64,000 nucleotides of DNA, from the NCBI GenBank assembly GCA_019454045.1, contig SKCR01038157.1, positions 558,001 to 622,000 on the forward strand, read 5' to 3'. The translations under genes were made by a program, and so were the position numbers. Of the stretch, positions 43,621 to 55,822 are shown in pieces. The notes under the pieces are model-generated. The model saw nothing but the letters and a program-made list of their open reading frames with translations, was not told the DNA's origin and did not search any database. The DNA comes from Zanthoxylum bungeanum. Its lineage: Eukaryota > Streptophyta > Magnoliopsida > Sapindales > Rutaceae. Every line of letters starts with the position of its first letter. Within the stretch, counting starts at the first letter, position 1.

Positions 43621-46140
43621 TGTTGATGGTGTTTTTTTAAACAGTACGGCATGGGTAAAAATAGTAACTCCCTTGTTGATCAAAATCATTAATACCGATC
43701 CGACCACATGAGTTAGGGGCCGGGCACTTATGATCGGTAACTCGACCACTTAAGATCGGATGACCGGGCATTATCATATCGGTAGCAACATTCTCGATTC
43801 AAATGACCATTATGGCCGACCTCATGAAAACCAAGCATATGGCGAGACGTGCTCCAAAAGATAAGATACCATATTCTTACGGATAAGATGGCAAGTTATC
43901 CTACTTTTGTTGGGATTTGTATGCCCGACAAGCAAATATGTTCGAAACATGATTGATTAATAAATTTGTGATTCTATTTTATTCCATGTATGCATTATGA
44001 TTTGCTTTATAAAATTCATGAAAATTCCGTGATTATTTATGTAGCTTTAAATTAAACATATATGTATATGTAAAATGTTACATACATATATGCATGGATA
44101 AAATTTAAAGAGTAATAATCAAAATTTGTCCATGATTATGATTTGAAGTTGGGAATCTTCAAATCCAAAGTCATAAATACAGTTCATTCCATTATGAATG
44201 GTATAGTTCTATCCAGACTATATCATGTAGAGACATATAAATGAATGTGTTTTATATAATAAGATTATATTGGACAGGACCAGATAAAATTGAAAAGTTC
44301 TAATAATTTCCGTTAAATAAAGAACATCAATTTTATCATAATGATGGTCATATATGCGATGATCTTAAATCATTATATTTAGCAGACTCCTATATCATAT
44401 TAATTTATTCTTTAATTTACTCGGTATGATTTTGTATTTATTACATTTCGTAAACCTTGTATTTTGGGAATGAGTTGAATGAATAGCTGGGAATGCTAAC
44501 CTGATATAATGAAATCTGTTCATAAGATTCTCTTGTTTGTTAGTTTAGGACCTGAACGATTAGCGCGCAAATTCATAAAAGTTATGAATTAATTGTTCAC
44601 TTGAGAACTAATGGAAGTCAAGGATAAAGATGTAACTGGAGAGGTTGACAGATATTTTATACCTAGCTCATTTACGAATCTGTTATGGAGGATCATTGCA
44701 TAGGTAATGACTATATCAATGGACGAATACTTTGAGTAATTAATTCTATAATTCTAAGAGTGCAATTCTGGGTATTTAGTGGAGTTACTCCAGAATTAAT
44801 AATTTCGTTTGATTAATAAAAGAGTTTATAATTAATTGACGAAATTATTGGAGCTTATAATTATAGGTCCATCGGTCCCCTCGTCGTCTTCTATCACTGT
44901 TTGAACGATTATAATTACGAAGAAAAATAGTTGAGAATTGTTTAAAATAATTATGAATTATTTTACACTCTAATTATTTCATAAAGCTCATGTTTGGAAA
45001 TTATGACAAATGTTGTCTTAATATATTTATTAATAGATAATGTATCTATTTATTAAATTATGAAAATTAATATTATTTAATTTGATTAATTAAATTTTAA
45101 TTCATGAGATAATATTTTCAAAAGTTGAAAATTTTAAAAAATTGTTTTTAATGATTATCTTGATAATTTAGAGGATAAATATCAAATGATTTTATTTTTG
45201 ATTTTATTTGAAAATTAAAATTAATAATATCCTTAATGGATTTGCTTGATAAGAATTTGATTTTGATCAAAGTTAATCAATTCAAAAAAAATAAAAATCC
45301 ATATGCTATAACAACAATAAAAACGTGAGCTGTTGGAAAAGTTTTACAGGTTTTTCAATTTTGATTAAAAAGAACAACAACAAAAACAGCTAGAGAAGAG
45401 AGAAAATAAAGAAAATTGTTTTCTTTTATTTTTTCTTAAGTTTGATTTTGAGAAAATCAAAAGAAAACAGCATCCAGGATTCGTCTCATGTGCTGAGTAC
45501 ATGGATCCTTAATAAATTAGAGTATTCTTCGTAATTACTTTCACGCCCACACGTGTCGTTGGAGGTGAGTAGATAGACGAGGAAGATCGTAGTTCAAAGA
45601 ATCGATTTGCAAAGATATTCAGATCTGCAGGTATATTTTCTTACTTGAGTTCTAAATAATTTTATTATTAATATACTAGAAAATACGGATCCGGTTTTGA
45701 TTGTTCATGTGTGAAAATTAAATTTTTTCATGTTACCCTAAAACGATTTCCGCTGCGCATGAACTCTGAAAACCTACAACTTTCATGGGGTAAACTGATA
45801 AGTCAGTGTCCTAGTAGGATAAAGGAAGTGAATGTAGTTTCTGACTAGGAATCCTTATGGGAATCAATATCAAGATCATTACGATCAGACTTGTAAAACA
45901 CAAGAGATATCAGAGAAGCATATCTCAGTAATAAAAAATATCATCTGTTTTATGCCCGTGGACGTAGGTTGGATCTGATCCGCCGAACCACGTTAAATCT
46001 CCTTGTTGATTGGTGTATTTATCTGTCTTTTGCTAAATTTGTTTTTGGTTCCCCTTAACCGAACAAATTCACTATTGAGGGAGGATTGTCTCGGGAGTAA
46101 TATTCTCATATATCACTGAGACCAAAATCAGCCGTCAACA
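43621..46140 (+). mobile_element. Solo LTR related to the 35,756 LTR, interrupted by another solo LTR
   Basis: Ends are TGTTGATGG and CCGTCAACA. The 3' third (45,940-46,140) matches 36,120-36,333: CCCGTGGACGTAGG, CCGCCGAACCACGTTAAATC and a TTCACTATTGAGGGAGGATT tail. Without the nested insert it is about 640 bp. The flanks ATATT and CACAT do not match, so the target duplication is lost or the left edge is slightly off. Confidence 0.6.
43908..45778 (+). mobile_element. Nested solo LTR, copia-type, 1,871 bp
   Basis: Begins TGTTGGGATTTGTATGCCC and ends TTTCCGCTGCGCATG ... AACCTACA. It is flanked by the exact 5-bp duplication ACTTT (43,903-43,907 and 45,779-45,783). No internal region, so it arose by LTR-LTR recombination. 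Confidence 0.9.
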
Positions 46141-47128
46141 CACATGATTAATTTTTATTATTATGTATTTTCACCAACCATAATATATCTTCATCAAATC
46201 TATTTGTTATGTCAAATTATATATACAAAATAAGTTTGATAAATATAATAAAACAATAAACATATAGACCATACATGATAATGTCCATCCACGTGCCCTC
46301 AAAGGTTAAACAGTCACCACCTCACATTAAAGAGAAAGTAAAATACATTGCATTTTGCATGAAAAACACTTGAGAAGACAAATGCTTTATGTCAAGTTTA
46401 ATTATTTCCACAGCATGCAAAAATATAAATAAATATCATTTTTACTCACAAATTAATTTTTGTCGAGAAGAGAGTCGTGAATATTTTTTTTTCTTGGCTT
46501 CTTCTTTTTTCCAATTTCCATACAAAGTAACCTTCACTCGATACTAAACTACAAAGTACTTTGTTTTTTTGTGGTTCATCAGAAAAAAAAACCAAAGATA
46601 AGATGCACCAACATCCCTTATTCAATTCATCTACTTCATTAAAATCATTTTTCCTTTTATAATTATTTTTTACCACATTCAACGATTATTTTTAATTATT
46701 AATGTTTTTAAAACCGAATAAGAATATTAAAGATGATAATGTCTTTGCATTTTATGGCAATTTCGGTTGATGTAATATTGATTGCTTGCCTTTGGTTCAA
46801 CAACTTACCAAGTGAAATTCTAATCTAGCTACTTCTACCATGTGGGCATATTGCAATATATATTACTTATATGCTAATATTTTATTCTTAATTAGTAAAT
46901 GTAAGAGTTGAGTTTTGAATAATGTTTCAATAATTTTGATTCTTTCATCAGACGCGTACTTGAATATCATGTTTTTTTTTTTATTAAGTATTTTAATATC
47001 ATGTTTGGCTTCATTGGTTGGTTGATTGTGAAAATGATTGAAGAAGGCTTCCAAATTATTTTTATTTTTGTTGAAAAGAGGCATCTATAAAATAAATAAA
47101 TTTAATGGTCACTTGACTCTCTCAAATC
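46141..47128. other. AT-rich intergenic stretch
   Basis: No gene supported. Confidence 0.6.
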
Positions 47129-47135
47129 TGATGTG

Positions 47136-47305
47136 GGGAAAAATTTTATATAGGACTGTTTTTATAGTATCCAATCAATGAATGACACGTGTTCCAGTTA
47201 TTTTGATAAAGACCAATCAAAATAGAGAGAGAAAAATTACTGAAACACGTGACATTCATTAATTGGATGGTCATAAGGGACCGTCCCTATATAAGTTTTT
47301 TTCCC
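47136..47305. mobile_element. MITE, 170 bp, with CACGTG motifs in both arms
   Basis: Long inverted arms starting GGGAAAAATTTTATATAGG; flanked by the 7-base duplication TGATGTG (47,129-47,135 and 47,306-47,312). Each arm holds an ACACGTG motif next to a CAATCAATGAATG-like stretch. Confidence 0.85.
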
Positions 47306-47312
47306 TGATGTG

Positions 47313-47934
47313 AGATGAGTTTAAATTTAGAAATAAAACTATTTTATATGATTCGTGAATCTGATAAAATAAATTTGAACCCATTCAATATATATTTTTT
47401 ATTATTTAGATTTTATAACATATATTTTATTACATTTTCTAACATTTAAGTAGATTATGTCTGATAAATATATAGAGACAATTAATATAATCAAATTGCA
47501 TAAAAATAGATTATTATCAATCGTGGGTGTCATCTAATTCAGGTGATAAAATCTCTTGGATGAAAATAAGATATATGAAATTCGAATCTTATTCACATAT
47601 GATAATTGAGTTGTGATTAAGGTATAATTATATTAAAAAAATATTGGGTACCATTAATTTCCTATATTCATGCCTACTATTTATAAAATATTATAAGAGA
47701 TTTTAAATTTAAATTCCGCCTTCATGAGGATTAAGATTAGATTAGGTTGTAGAGCAATAATTTGATGATGATGTTAACATCGGGTCTAATAGCTAACGAA
47801 CGAAGTGGGGGAAGTGGGCTCCACTTACTGCCTAATTCTGTATCTCCCCATTTTTTTTTATTATTTTTTTTAATATCGTCACAAGTGTAACTTTTGAAAA
47901 AGAAATTGGCAAAATTAGTTAAATTTTTTTTTTT
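47313..47934. other. AT-rich intergenic stretch
   Basis: No gene supported. Confidence 0.6.
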
Positions 47935-48600
47935 TTGTGATTTATTAAAATAAGCCATAATATTTGTGTTTTGTCAAAATAATTTATTTTTCCGAAGTAA
48001 ATTTCAGAAAAATCAACTTTTCCGAAGTCTACTCTGAAGTTTATTTCGGATCTCTTAAGTTTTAATATTTTTGTATTTTTTTTTGAATTAAAACCTTGGA
48101 GATCGTAAGTTAATACCTCGTAAGTTTTAATATTTTTTTATTCTTTTGAATTAAAATTTAGGAGATCTTAAGTTAATATTTCAGATATCTTAAGTTTTAA
48201 TATTTATTATTATTATTTTGAATTAAAACTTAGGAGATCAGAAGTATTAACTTATGATCTCCTATGTTTTTATTTTATTTTTTTAATTTTTATTTAAAAC
48301 TTATGAGATCTTAAGTCGAAAATTGAAATTTCAGGTTTCTAAGTTTTTTAATTTTTTTTTATATTAAAACTAAGGAGATCATAAGTCAAAATTTAGGATT
48401 TCGTTAGTTTTTGACTTAGGATCTTAAGTTTTATTATTTTATTATTATTTTTTATTTAAAATTTAGGAGATTCTAAGTCAAAACTTTGGATTCTCCTAAG
48501 TTTTTATTTGTTTATTTAAAATTTAAAAGATTCTAAGTCAAAATTTTGGATTCTCCTAAGTTTTTTAATTTTTTTTCGAGAACTTGGTGTGACCTAACAA
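47935..48600. repeat. Degenerate tandem repeat, dispersed family, copy 1
   Basis: Begins with a lead-in (TTTGTCAAAATAA ... TTCCGAAGTCTACTCTGAAG), followed by about eight degenerate units of roughly 60 bases containing AAAACTTAGGAGATC and CTAAGTTTT. The same lead-in and unit recur at 49,370-49,735. Confidence 0.65.
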
Positions 48601-49369
48601 AATTACGAAAATGCCTCGCGTTAATGCCTTTTGATTTTATGCCAAAATCGAGAATCTACATTCACCTACTACGGTGAGATAATACTCAATCGATCCATGT
48701 GATATTTTTCTCTGATATGCCATCGGTATATGTTACTAACTGTTCCTAGCTACGTCTAGTCTTAATAAATGACTCTACTGATCTAACACTAACAGATCTA
48801 AGATGTTTGTTACCTCAACTAACCCTTCAGTTCAGACTTCTCAAGTAATCTGTTTATCAACTCATTATCTTCCTCGCAAGTTCGAACAAACTTCACTGAA
48901 ACTTTTTTTTAAAAAAAAAAATTATCCTAAATTCAGCTGTCTTTTTCTTCTATATATAATTAATTGAATATACGTTTGAAATTTGAAGCCGAGAAAATGA
49001 AAGTTCAATGTGTTCGTTTTAAAAAATTATAATACAAGCTTGCATATTCATTTCAACAACAGTAATATTTGAAAACATTTCTAAGTTATTTTCTTTTTAC
49101 CCCCCGAGTAGAACTGACAATTGATTGTGACCGTCTTCTAATATCGCCATGATTATGAATTCAATATGAAAAAATATTAATTTTTTAAATTTGTACGGAA
49201 AATCATAATTAATTTCAAAATGAATGATTTAAAATCTCAAATTTTAATCAAAATTTGAGTTTTTTTTTTTAATTGAAGATGAGAATTTATCTAAATCTAT
49301 ATCAAAGTAAAATTTGACATGTCTATTTCAAAAGGGGAAATTGGTAAAACTAGACAAAAAATCTTTATC
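48601..49369. other. Intergenic stretch
   Basis: No gene supported. Confidence 0.55.
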
Positions 49370-49730
49370 ATTTATCAAAATGAGTCACAACGTTTTCTTT
49401 TTGTCAAAATAACCAACTTTTTCAAAGTAGATTTTAGAGAATCCAACTTCTCCGAAGTCTACCCCGAATTTTTTTTTTTAAAAAAAAAAAATTGGAGATC
49501 CGATTTACTAACTTTAGATCTCATAAGTTTTAATTTTTTTTATTTTTTATTTAAAACTTATGAAATCTTAAGTCAAAACTTATGAATTCCTAAGTTTTTA
49601 AATTTTTTTATTTTATTTTTTTAAAACTTAGGAGATGCTAAGTCAAAACTTAAAATTTCCTAAGTTTTTTTTTTTTTTTTATTTAAATCTTTAAAATTTA
49701 GGAGATCCGAAACTTCGGATCTCCTAAGTT

Positions 49731-49770
<40 letters not shown>

Positions 49771-49772
49771 TA
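49370..49772. repeat. Degenerate tandem repeat, copy 2, with an (AAT)n(ATT)n palindrome
   Basis: Shares the lead-in TTCTCCGAAGTCTACCCCGAA and the GGAGATC units with copy 1. It ends in about eight AAT repeats followed by ATT repeats (49,733-49,771), a self-complementary microsatellite. Confidence 0.65.
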
Positions 49773-50793
49773 ATTGTTAAAACTTTGTATATTTAAATCT
49801 TTCTTATTTTCATTATAAGAGTTAGACCAAATATAATTCGAAGAATATGTTGTATTTGATTGATGGCATTAAGCCCATATCCGCAGATTGGGTGATTTGG
49901 CTACATCATTTTCAACGTTTCAAAGAAAAAATTATAATGAGTACACAAAATACTAATTATTATTATTATTTTGAAGCTCATTTATGGCAGAGATAAGAGT
50001 AGATGGTACAACCAACTAAATAATGAAACAAAAATAGACGAAATGCACATCTAAGGCCATTGCTATGTGAAGCATACTTCCAATATCTAAACTTAAATTT
50101 GGTGGTCTCTCATGCACCAAAATACAAAGGATAGCTCCAAATGGTATACTTGGAAATAATTAAGTTTTCAAAAAGCAGAAAGTTTCATTTCATGCAAGGA
50201 TTACAGCAATGATATTTTTAATGAACCGATGTCAATTTTATATAGTAGTCTTATTTATCTAAATGATATTTTTTAATGTGTCTTCAAAATATACACGAAG
50301 ATGAATTATTAAGATTGCTATAAAATTTCTCTATTTATTATTCGTCGATAATTTTGGATCGTTGATCTCTTGGACATGTGTCTTTAATGTATAGGTTAGC
50401 ACAATCCTCTTATGTACATTTTTATAAAGTAAAATGATCTAAAATGTTGCAATCAAAATACAAGTTAGCTAAGAACATCAACCAAGTAAAAAAGATCATT
50501 AGATTGTACTTTGATTTAAATGTTTTTCAATGCACTCGTGCATCTTGTCACCTATTTTTCTTCAGAACTAAATTAAACTATTGGTTGGTGGTGGCGGCCT
50601 AACATTTGACATGAAATTTTGACTAGATAGCGGGAGGGAGAAATAAAGGCATTAATTTCTGCTAACCTATCTACCAAAAAAATCAATAGCAAACTTGGAC
50701 AACACTTTGCATAATCTTGTGTATTCATTTGTATTTTAAGAAAATTATTATTATTTTTTTGTCATTTATGCTTTTATAAATACACATAATGGT
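49773..50793. other. Intergenic stretch left of the SINE pair
   Basis: No gene supported. Confidence 0.55.
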
Positions 50794-50972
50794 CCTTAAG
50801 AGGAGTGACTTAGTGTCAAATGATTTAGATTTGGTTGTCAGGTTCCGGGTTAAAGTCCAAATGTACATTTCTTGTAAGAGTCTGGGGTAGCCAGAAGTTT
50901 TACCTATTTTGCTTAAGCTCAGTTCAGGTGGTTTGGCGGTGGGATTTCAAACATTTCCAAAAAAAAAAAAAA
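50794..50972 (+). mobile_element. SINE, copy 3
   Basis: Same family as 40,513: TTCTTGTAAGAGTCTGGGGT and GGTGGTTTGGCGGTGGGATTT, with an A tail. Flanked by TACACATAATGGT (50,781-50,793 and 50,973-50,985). Confidence 0.9.
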
Positions 50973-50985
50973 TACACATAATGGT

Positions 50986-51160
50986 GCCTCCAAGTGGCGT
51001 GACTTGGTAGTAAAAGATTTATGATTTATTGTCATGTATTATATTCGAATTCAGTAGTACATCTCTTATAAGAGCATGAAGCAGCCCCAAGTTTTACCTA
51101 CCACTTTAAATTCGAGTCGGGTGATTTGACGGCGTGATTTTCGAACGTTTCTAAAAAAAA
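50986..51160 (+). mobile_element. SINE, copy 4, inserted back-to-back with copy 3
   Basis: Starts right after the shared TACACATAATGGT with GCCTCCAAGTGGCGTGACTT, ends in A8, and is followed by a diverged third copy of the target, TATGCATAATGAT (51,161-51,173). Confidence 0.85.
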
Positions 51161-51469
51161 TATGCATAATGATGCGAATGTTTATGCAAATATCATTTTT
51201 GAACTTAAAAAAGAACAATTCATGATAGATTAACCGAATAACTTGACTCATTTTTTTAAAAAATAAAATTTAAGATTCGAGCATCGGCCTTTGGGCATTT
51301 TTTTTCGTGGGAGTAAATTTCACTCAGGTTTTACTATATCTAGATTAATTTTCAGTAGATATTGATTAAATATAGTATTTCAAAGAACTAATAATTAAAC
51401 ATAATATCATATTGATTAAATATATGAACAAATAAATAAACATGATATGTCACTAACAAATTTATAGTT

Positions 51470-51585
51470 TTTTTTTCTTGGAAACTTTGGAAACTCTATC
51501 GTCAAATCATCTAACTCAAGCTTAAACGGAGTAGGTAAAACCCCCGACTATCTCAGGTTCTTCCCTTAGGGATAAAAAATTTATA
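51470..51585 (-). mobile_element. SINE fragment
   Basis: The complement of the SINE 3' body (GTAGGTAAAACCCCCGACT on the plus strand) with a T run at the left. The head is missing. Confidence 0.65.
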
Positions 51586-51799
51586 CAGTTACATGAACAG
51601 AATCAGTAACTTACAATTTGGGTCCTAATTGATCTAAAAATAAGGGAAATATCTCCAATCACAAGGGTGGGAATCAGAAATATGGATACAAGCTCTTCAT
51701 TTTACTACCTATAGTTTGAATGTAGATAAGTTTATACTTTATACACACCCCCACAACTTTGAAACAAAAATAATAATTACTAAGATTATACGTTATATT

Positions 51800-53020
51800 T
51801 CAATAGTTCCAGAGACCATCAATGGCTACTGCGCCAGCAGAACATGATGGATCATCTTGATCATCAAATGACCTTTGAATGAATTCATGTTTTGATACAA
51901 CAGAATCCTCCTGTGAGAACTCTGCTTTTGAATTTTTCTTCATGTTGGGCCCATGATTTTCAAGCAACATCTTCAATATTGACTGGTCTTGCATCAAAAA
52001 AGAATCTGGGTATTGCAAATTTTCTGTACTTGGAAGAATTTGGTTGCCATAGAATGAGTTTGAAACAGAAGATTTTGTCAATAAAAATGAGAGGGGGGAA
52101 ATTTCAGAGTGAGGGTTTGATGATGATGAAGAAGCTAAAAGAGAATTGTTGAAGCTATCGATCACATCTTCTTGAGCTTTCTGGTCCTCCATCGGAACGG
52201 AGAAGCAGGTCACGTGTGAAGTTTCATTAATGGCAGTTCTTGTTTCACTGTCGTAAGGAGATGAATCCATCAACGGAGGCAATTCAGAAGAGCTGATACC
52301 GTTCCCAAATGATCCTAATTTCACCTTCCCTTGAATAAACGTTTTCTTTCCACCACCACTCTTTTGAAACACCCTGCAAATCACCCACTCATTCTGCCAA
52401 AAGAAAAAGAATCATTAAAAACATATTGTTAAAACAACCGAAAGCAAAGAAAACAGGGCGAAGGACACTTACTTTGGCTATTTTAGGGAGATTATAAGCA
52501 GAATATTTGCCTTCTATTCTATATTCATGCATGACCCAGTTGGTTTTTTCACCTCTTGGGGCTCTCCCTTTATAAAAAACCAAAGTTTTCTTCATTCCCA
52601 CAAGTGCTTTTGCTTTGTAAATCTCCTTATCTTTGCCTGTGGCTTTCCAATAACCAGCTTCAGTAGCTCTATTTGTTCTCAATCCAGTTGGGTACTTTCT
52701 GTCCCTCACACAATAAAAATACCATTCCTTTTCTCCCATTTTAGCTCTCCCTTTATTGCAAAAACACATCCACACACAAAACCAATTAGCACAAATTTCA
52801 TAAATAAACAAAAAAAAAAAAAAAGATAAATAAAAGGTTACTTACGAGGCAAATCCCAAGGCTCACACTTGTTCAAATCAACTTCACCAACAGCTATAGC
52901 TGAAAACCCACCAGAACAAACTTTTGGTGTTAAGTAATGAGTAATAAGCTCTTCATCTGTGGGATGGAACCGAAACCCCGGGGGCAATTCAATCTGCTCA
53001 TGATCATCATATTTCTCCAT
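51800..53020 (-). CDS. NAC100-like: NAC transcription factor, NAC100/ORE1 (ANAC092) type, three exons
   Basis: Exons on the minus strand: 53,020-52,846, 52,750-52,473 and 52,393-51,800, with GT-AG introns, giving 348 residues. The NAC DNA-binding domain fills the first ~160 residues with subdomains A ([19 protein letters not shown]), B ([13 protein letters not shown]), C ([20 protein letters not shown]), D ([20 protein letters not shown]) and E ([12 protein letters not shown]). The acidic, Ser-rich tail ends QDDPS ... LWNY, as in NAC100, NAC080 and CUC-type proteins, where it acts as activator. Intron positions match the family. Proteins of this clade act in the nucleus in organ boundary formation or leaf ageing; which role applies here is not decidable. 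miR164 is expected to limit its mRNA. Confidence 0.95.
52198..52218 (-). promoter_or_regulatory. miR164 target site in NAC exon 3
   Basis: The plus strand reads CGGAGAAGCAGGTCACGTGTG, of which 17 of 21 bases equal miR164a. Mismatches fall at miRNA positions 1, 13, 20 and 21; the cleavage centre (10-11) pairs. It lies in the conserved VTCFSV coding stretch where other miR164-regulated NAC genes carry theirs. Confidence 0.88.
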
Positions 53021-53983
53021 TCTTGCCAGAAGCTAAGAATGAAAAGTCCTTAATTGAAGACAAGTTGTGAAGTTTGAAGCTTGTAATAAAAGAGGTGTAA
53101 AGAGAAAAAATATGCGTCACTTAATAATTAGTGTTTATTTGACCAGGAACAATTCATTTTCTGTTTCCTGCTTATAAATTTGATAACAACTATTTCCTCC
53201 TTTTTTTCTTTCTTTTTTAAAAAAAAAAAAAAAAAAAACAATTCTGTAATGAAACTCTTATGTGAATGCTAGGTGTAATAAAGAAAAAATGAATAATAAA
53301 ATTGGGCAGGTTCAAAGTTTATTTGTTAGAAATTATCTGTTTAACCACCATATTTATTATATATCCAATGTGCAAGAAGCAATATTTGATTTGTCTATTG
53401 GGGAAGTGAAATTAAGAAGTTGATTTTATTATTGGTTTTGGTTCTAGAAAGATTACAAAGTCACAAAAGAGATACCCCATGTAGTAAAATATAAGAGAAT
53501 TATATCATATATCATGCAAGTCACATGACCACATTATCCACACTCCCAAATTATCTTATTAATAAATTAATAGTGCATTTGAGTGTGTTTTTTTAACTAA
53601 TTTTATGCTTATTTAATAAACATTATTTTTAAATATTTGTACAAAAGATTAAAATTCTTGTGTTTCATTTAATCATTCATGATTTCTATATCAAGAAGCA
53701 AGTTTATTAAATAAGAGGACAAATACGAAAACCCTAAAAATTGAAATCGTGTGTTGTTGATATGAGGCTCATAATGAATCTCAAACAAAGCATGTATACA
53801 AAAAATTGTGTTCGCATTCAAATAAATTAGGTTTCTGTTCATTGTGGCAATAACAACATGAATGTGCATATGTATGCTGCCACAATTTTAAGCATCTCTA
53901 GTAAATATTGATTCTTTGTTGTCTAATTTAATGACGTGAGATTTTCCGATATTCCTAAAATAAAAAATAAAAAATAAATAAAT
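53021..53983. other. Upstream region of the NAC gene
   Basis: No second gene seen. A 24-base T/A run pair lies near 53,200-53,240. I could not place a firm TATA box; CTCTTTTATTAC (minus) near 53,085 is a weak candidate. Confidence 0.4.
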
Positions 53984-54815
53984 TTAGCTAGCAATAGCAT
54001 AAACCAAGTGAACAAAAGCCACATCTACGTCTTTTTATCTTCTGATTTTTCCTTCTGTTTTTTTTTTTCCACTGTGGATGGAAACCAGCCAAGCTTATCA
54101 ATACAAAGAAAAATCTTCAAAATGAGTATGTCATCATTGCTTTTTCCTTCAACAAATACTCACATATTTGCCCAATTTTCTTATCCCAATTTTTAAATAA
54201 GATAATTTTAAAAAACTAAGATTTCAATTTTTTATTTTTATTTTAAGTAGCATCCCATAATGAGTTGGAATATAATTGCTAGATTTTTTTTTTCCGAAAT
54301 CATCAACAACACTTTCATACAAATTATTTATTTTTAATATATCGTATCGAAAGTATATGAATATCACAAATAACGAGGATTTTGGGCCCCAATATATAGA
54401 TTGTGATATTTCATATCGTTTGAAATACATATTGATAATGTACTTATAAATAATGAATTCTTTTAATTAGTTTAACGTATTTTAGGTCAGCTTGCAATGC
54501 ACATCAAGACGTTACCAAGTAAAATATTAGAAACATTATGAAGTGTATGTTTAGTAATAATCCTAAAATATCAATATTGATTTATGACCAAATTTTAATT
54601 TAATTATAAAAATATATTATCGTTGTCCTAGCTTACAATTAGATTTTTCTTTACATTACATCTTTTGAAAAAAAAAATTCCCTATTATTGACTAAGTCTA
54701 TGTTTGGTATAAATTTTCAAATAAATTATTTTAAATAGAGTTTTTACTAGTATAACTTTTGACAAAAGAAAATTAGTTGTTTGGTTAGTGAAAACTTTTG
54801 TTAAAATTGTAAAAT
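53984..54815. repeat. Tandem segmental duplication, copy A
   Basis: Begins TAGCTAGCAATAGCATAAACC. It matches 55,206-56,850 along its length, including GTGGATGGAAACCAGCCAAG, the GAGTTGGAATATAATTGC block and TATTATCGTTGTCCTAGC. It lacks the three insertions found in copy B. Confidence 0.85.
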
Positions 54816-55444
54816 TATTTTAATGGATTAGTGTTTTAAAATTGTGTTATAAAATGAATGAGATAATTTTATGAAATAAAATAAGGGTATTTTAGATAAT
54901 TTATTTTTTTTTATAAAAGTTTTACCACATATATTCTCATAAGCTCAAACTTTGAGCTTTTACTAATAGAAACAAAATAATTTTTTTAGTTCCAAAATTT
55001 CTACTTAAAAAATAAATGTGACAAAATGAATTAACCAATCAAATTTGTATCGAATCTCAAACAAATCGAATCAAAATGTGATGGATTTGTGTTCGATTCA
55101 TAAACGAATCATAATATCATGATTCATATTCGATTCGTTTAAATTATGATAAATTATGTTATTAAATAATGTTAAGATTAAATAAATATTTTGGAAATGT
55201 CCGATTGAGCTAGCAATAGCAAATAGCATAAACCAAGTGAACAAACGCCACATCTGTCTTTTATCTTCTAATTTTTCCTTCTGTTTTTTTTTTCCCACTG
55301 TGAATGGAAACCAGCCAAGCTTATCAATACGAAAAAAAATCTTCAAAATGAGTATGTCATCATTGCCTTTTGCTTTAACAAATACTCACATTTTTGCCCA
55401 ATTTTCTTATCCTAATTTTTAAATAAGATAATTTTAAAAAACTA

Positions 55445-55610
55445 AGACTTTTTTTAAGATCTTTTGAAAACCAACCGCCAAATCACATCTTCCAGGCTTA
55501 AACAGAGCGGTTTTCTTACAAGAAACGCATTCCTTGAATTCGAACTCATAACCTCAAGGTGAGATGCTAAATCCTACATTACCAAGACACGCTCATTGAC
55601 ATTGGAAATG
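55445..55610 (-). mobile_element. SINE, copy 5
   Basis: Complement of the SINE family (plus strand: CCGCCAAATCACATCTTCC, TCTTACAAGAAACGC, TTCGAACTCATAACCTC). The site is empty in duplication copy A near 54,225. Confidence 0.85.
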
Positions 55611-55822
55611 TTTTTTTTTTTTTTTTTCTTTTAGCATCCAATAATGAGTTGGAATATAATTGCTATAATTTTTTTCTAAATCATAAACAACACTTTCATA
55701 CAAATTATTTATTTGTAATGTATAAAGAGAATTAATGCATCGTATCGGAAAAATATGAATGCCACGACAAACGAGGATATTGGGCCTCCATATTTAGATT
55801 GTGATATTTCATTCGTTTGAGA

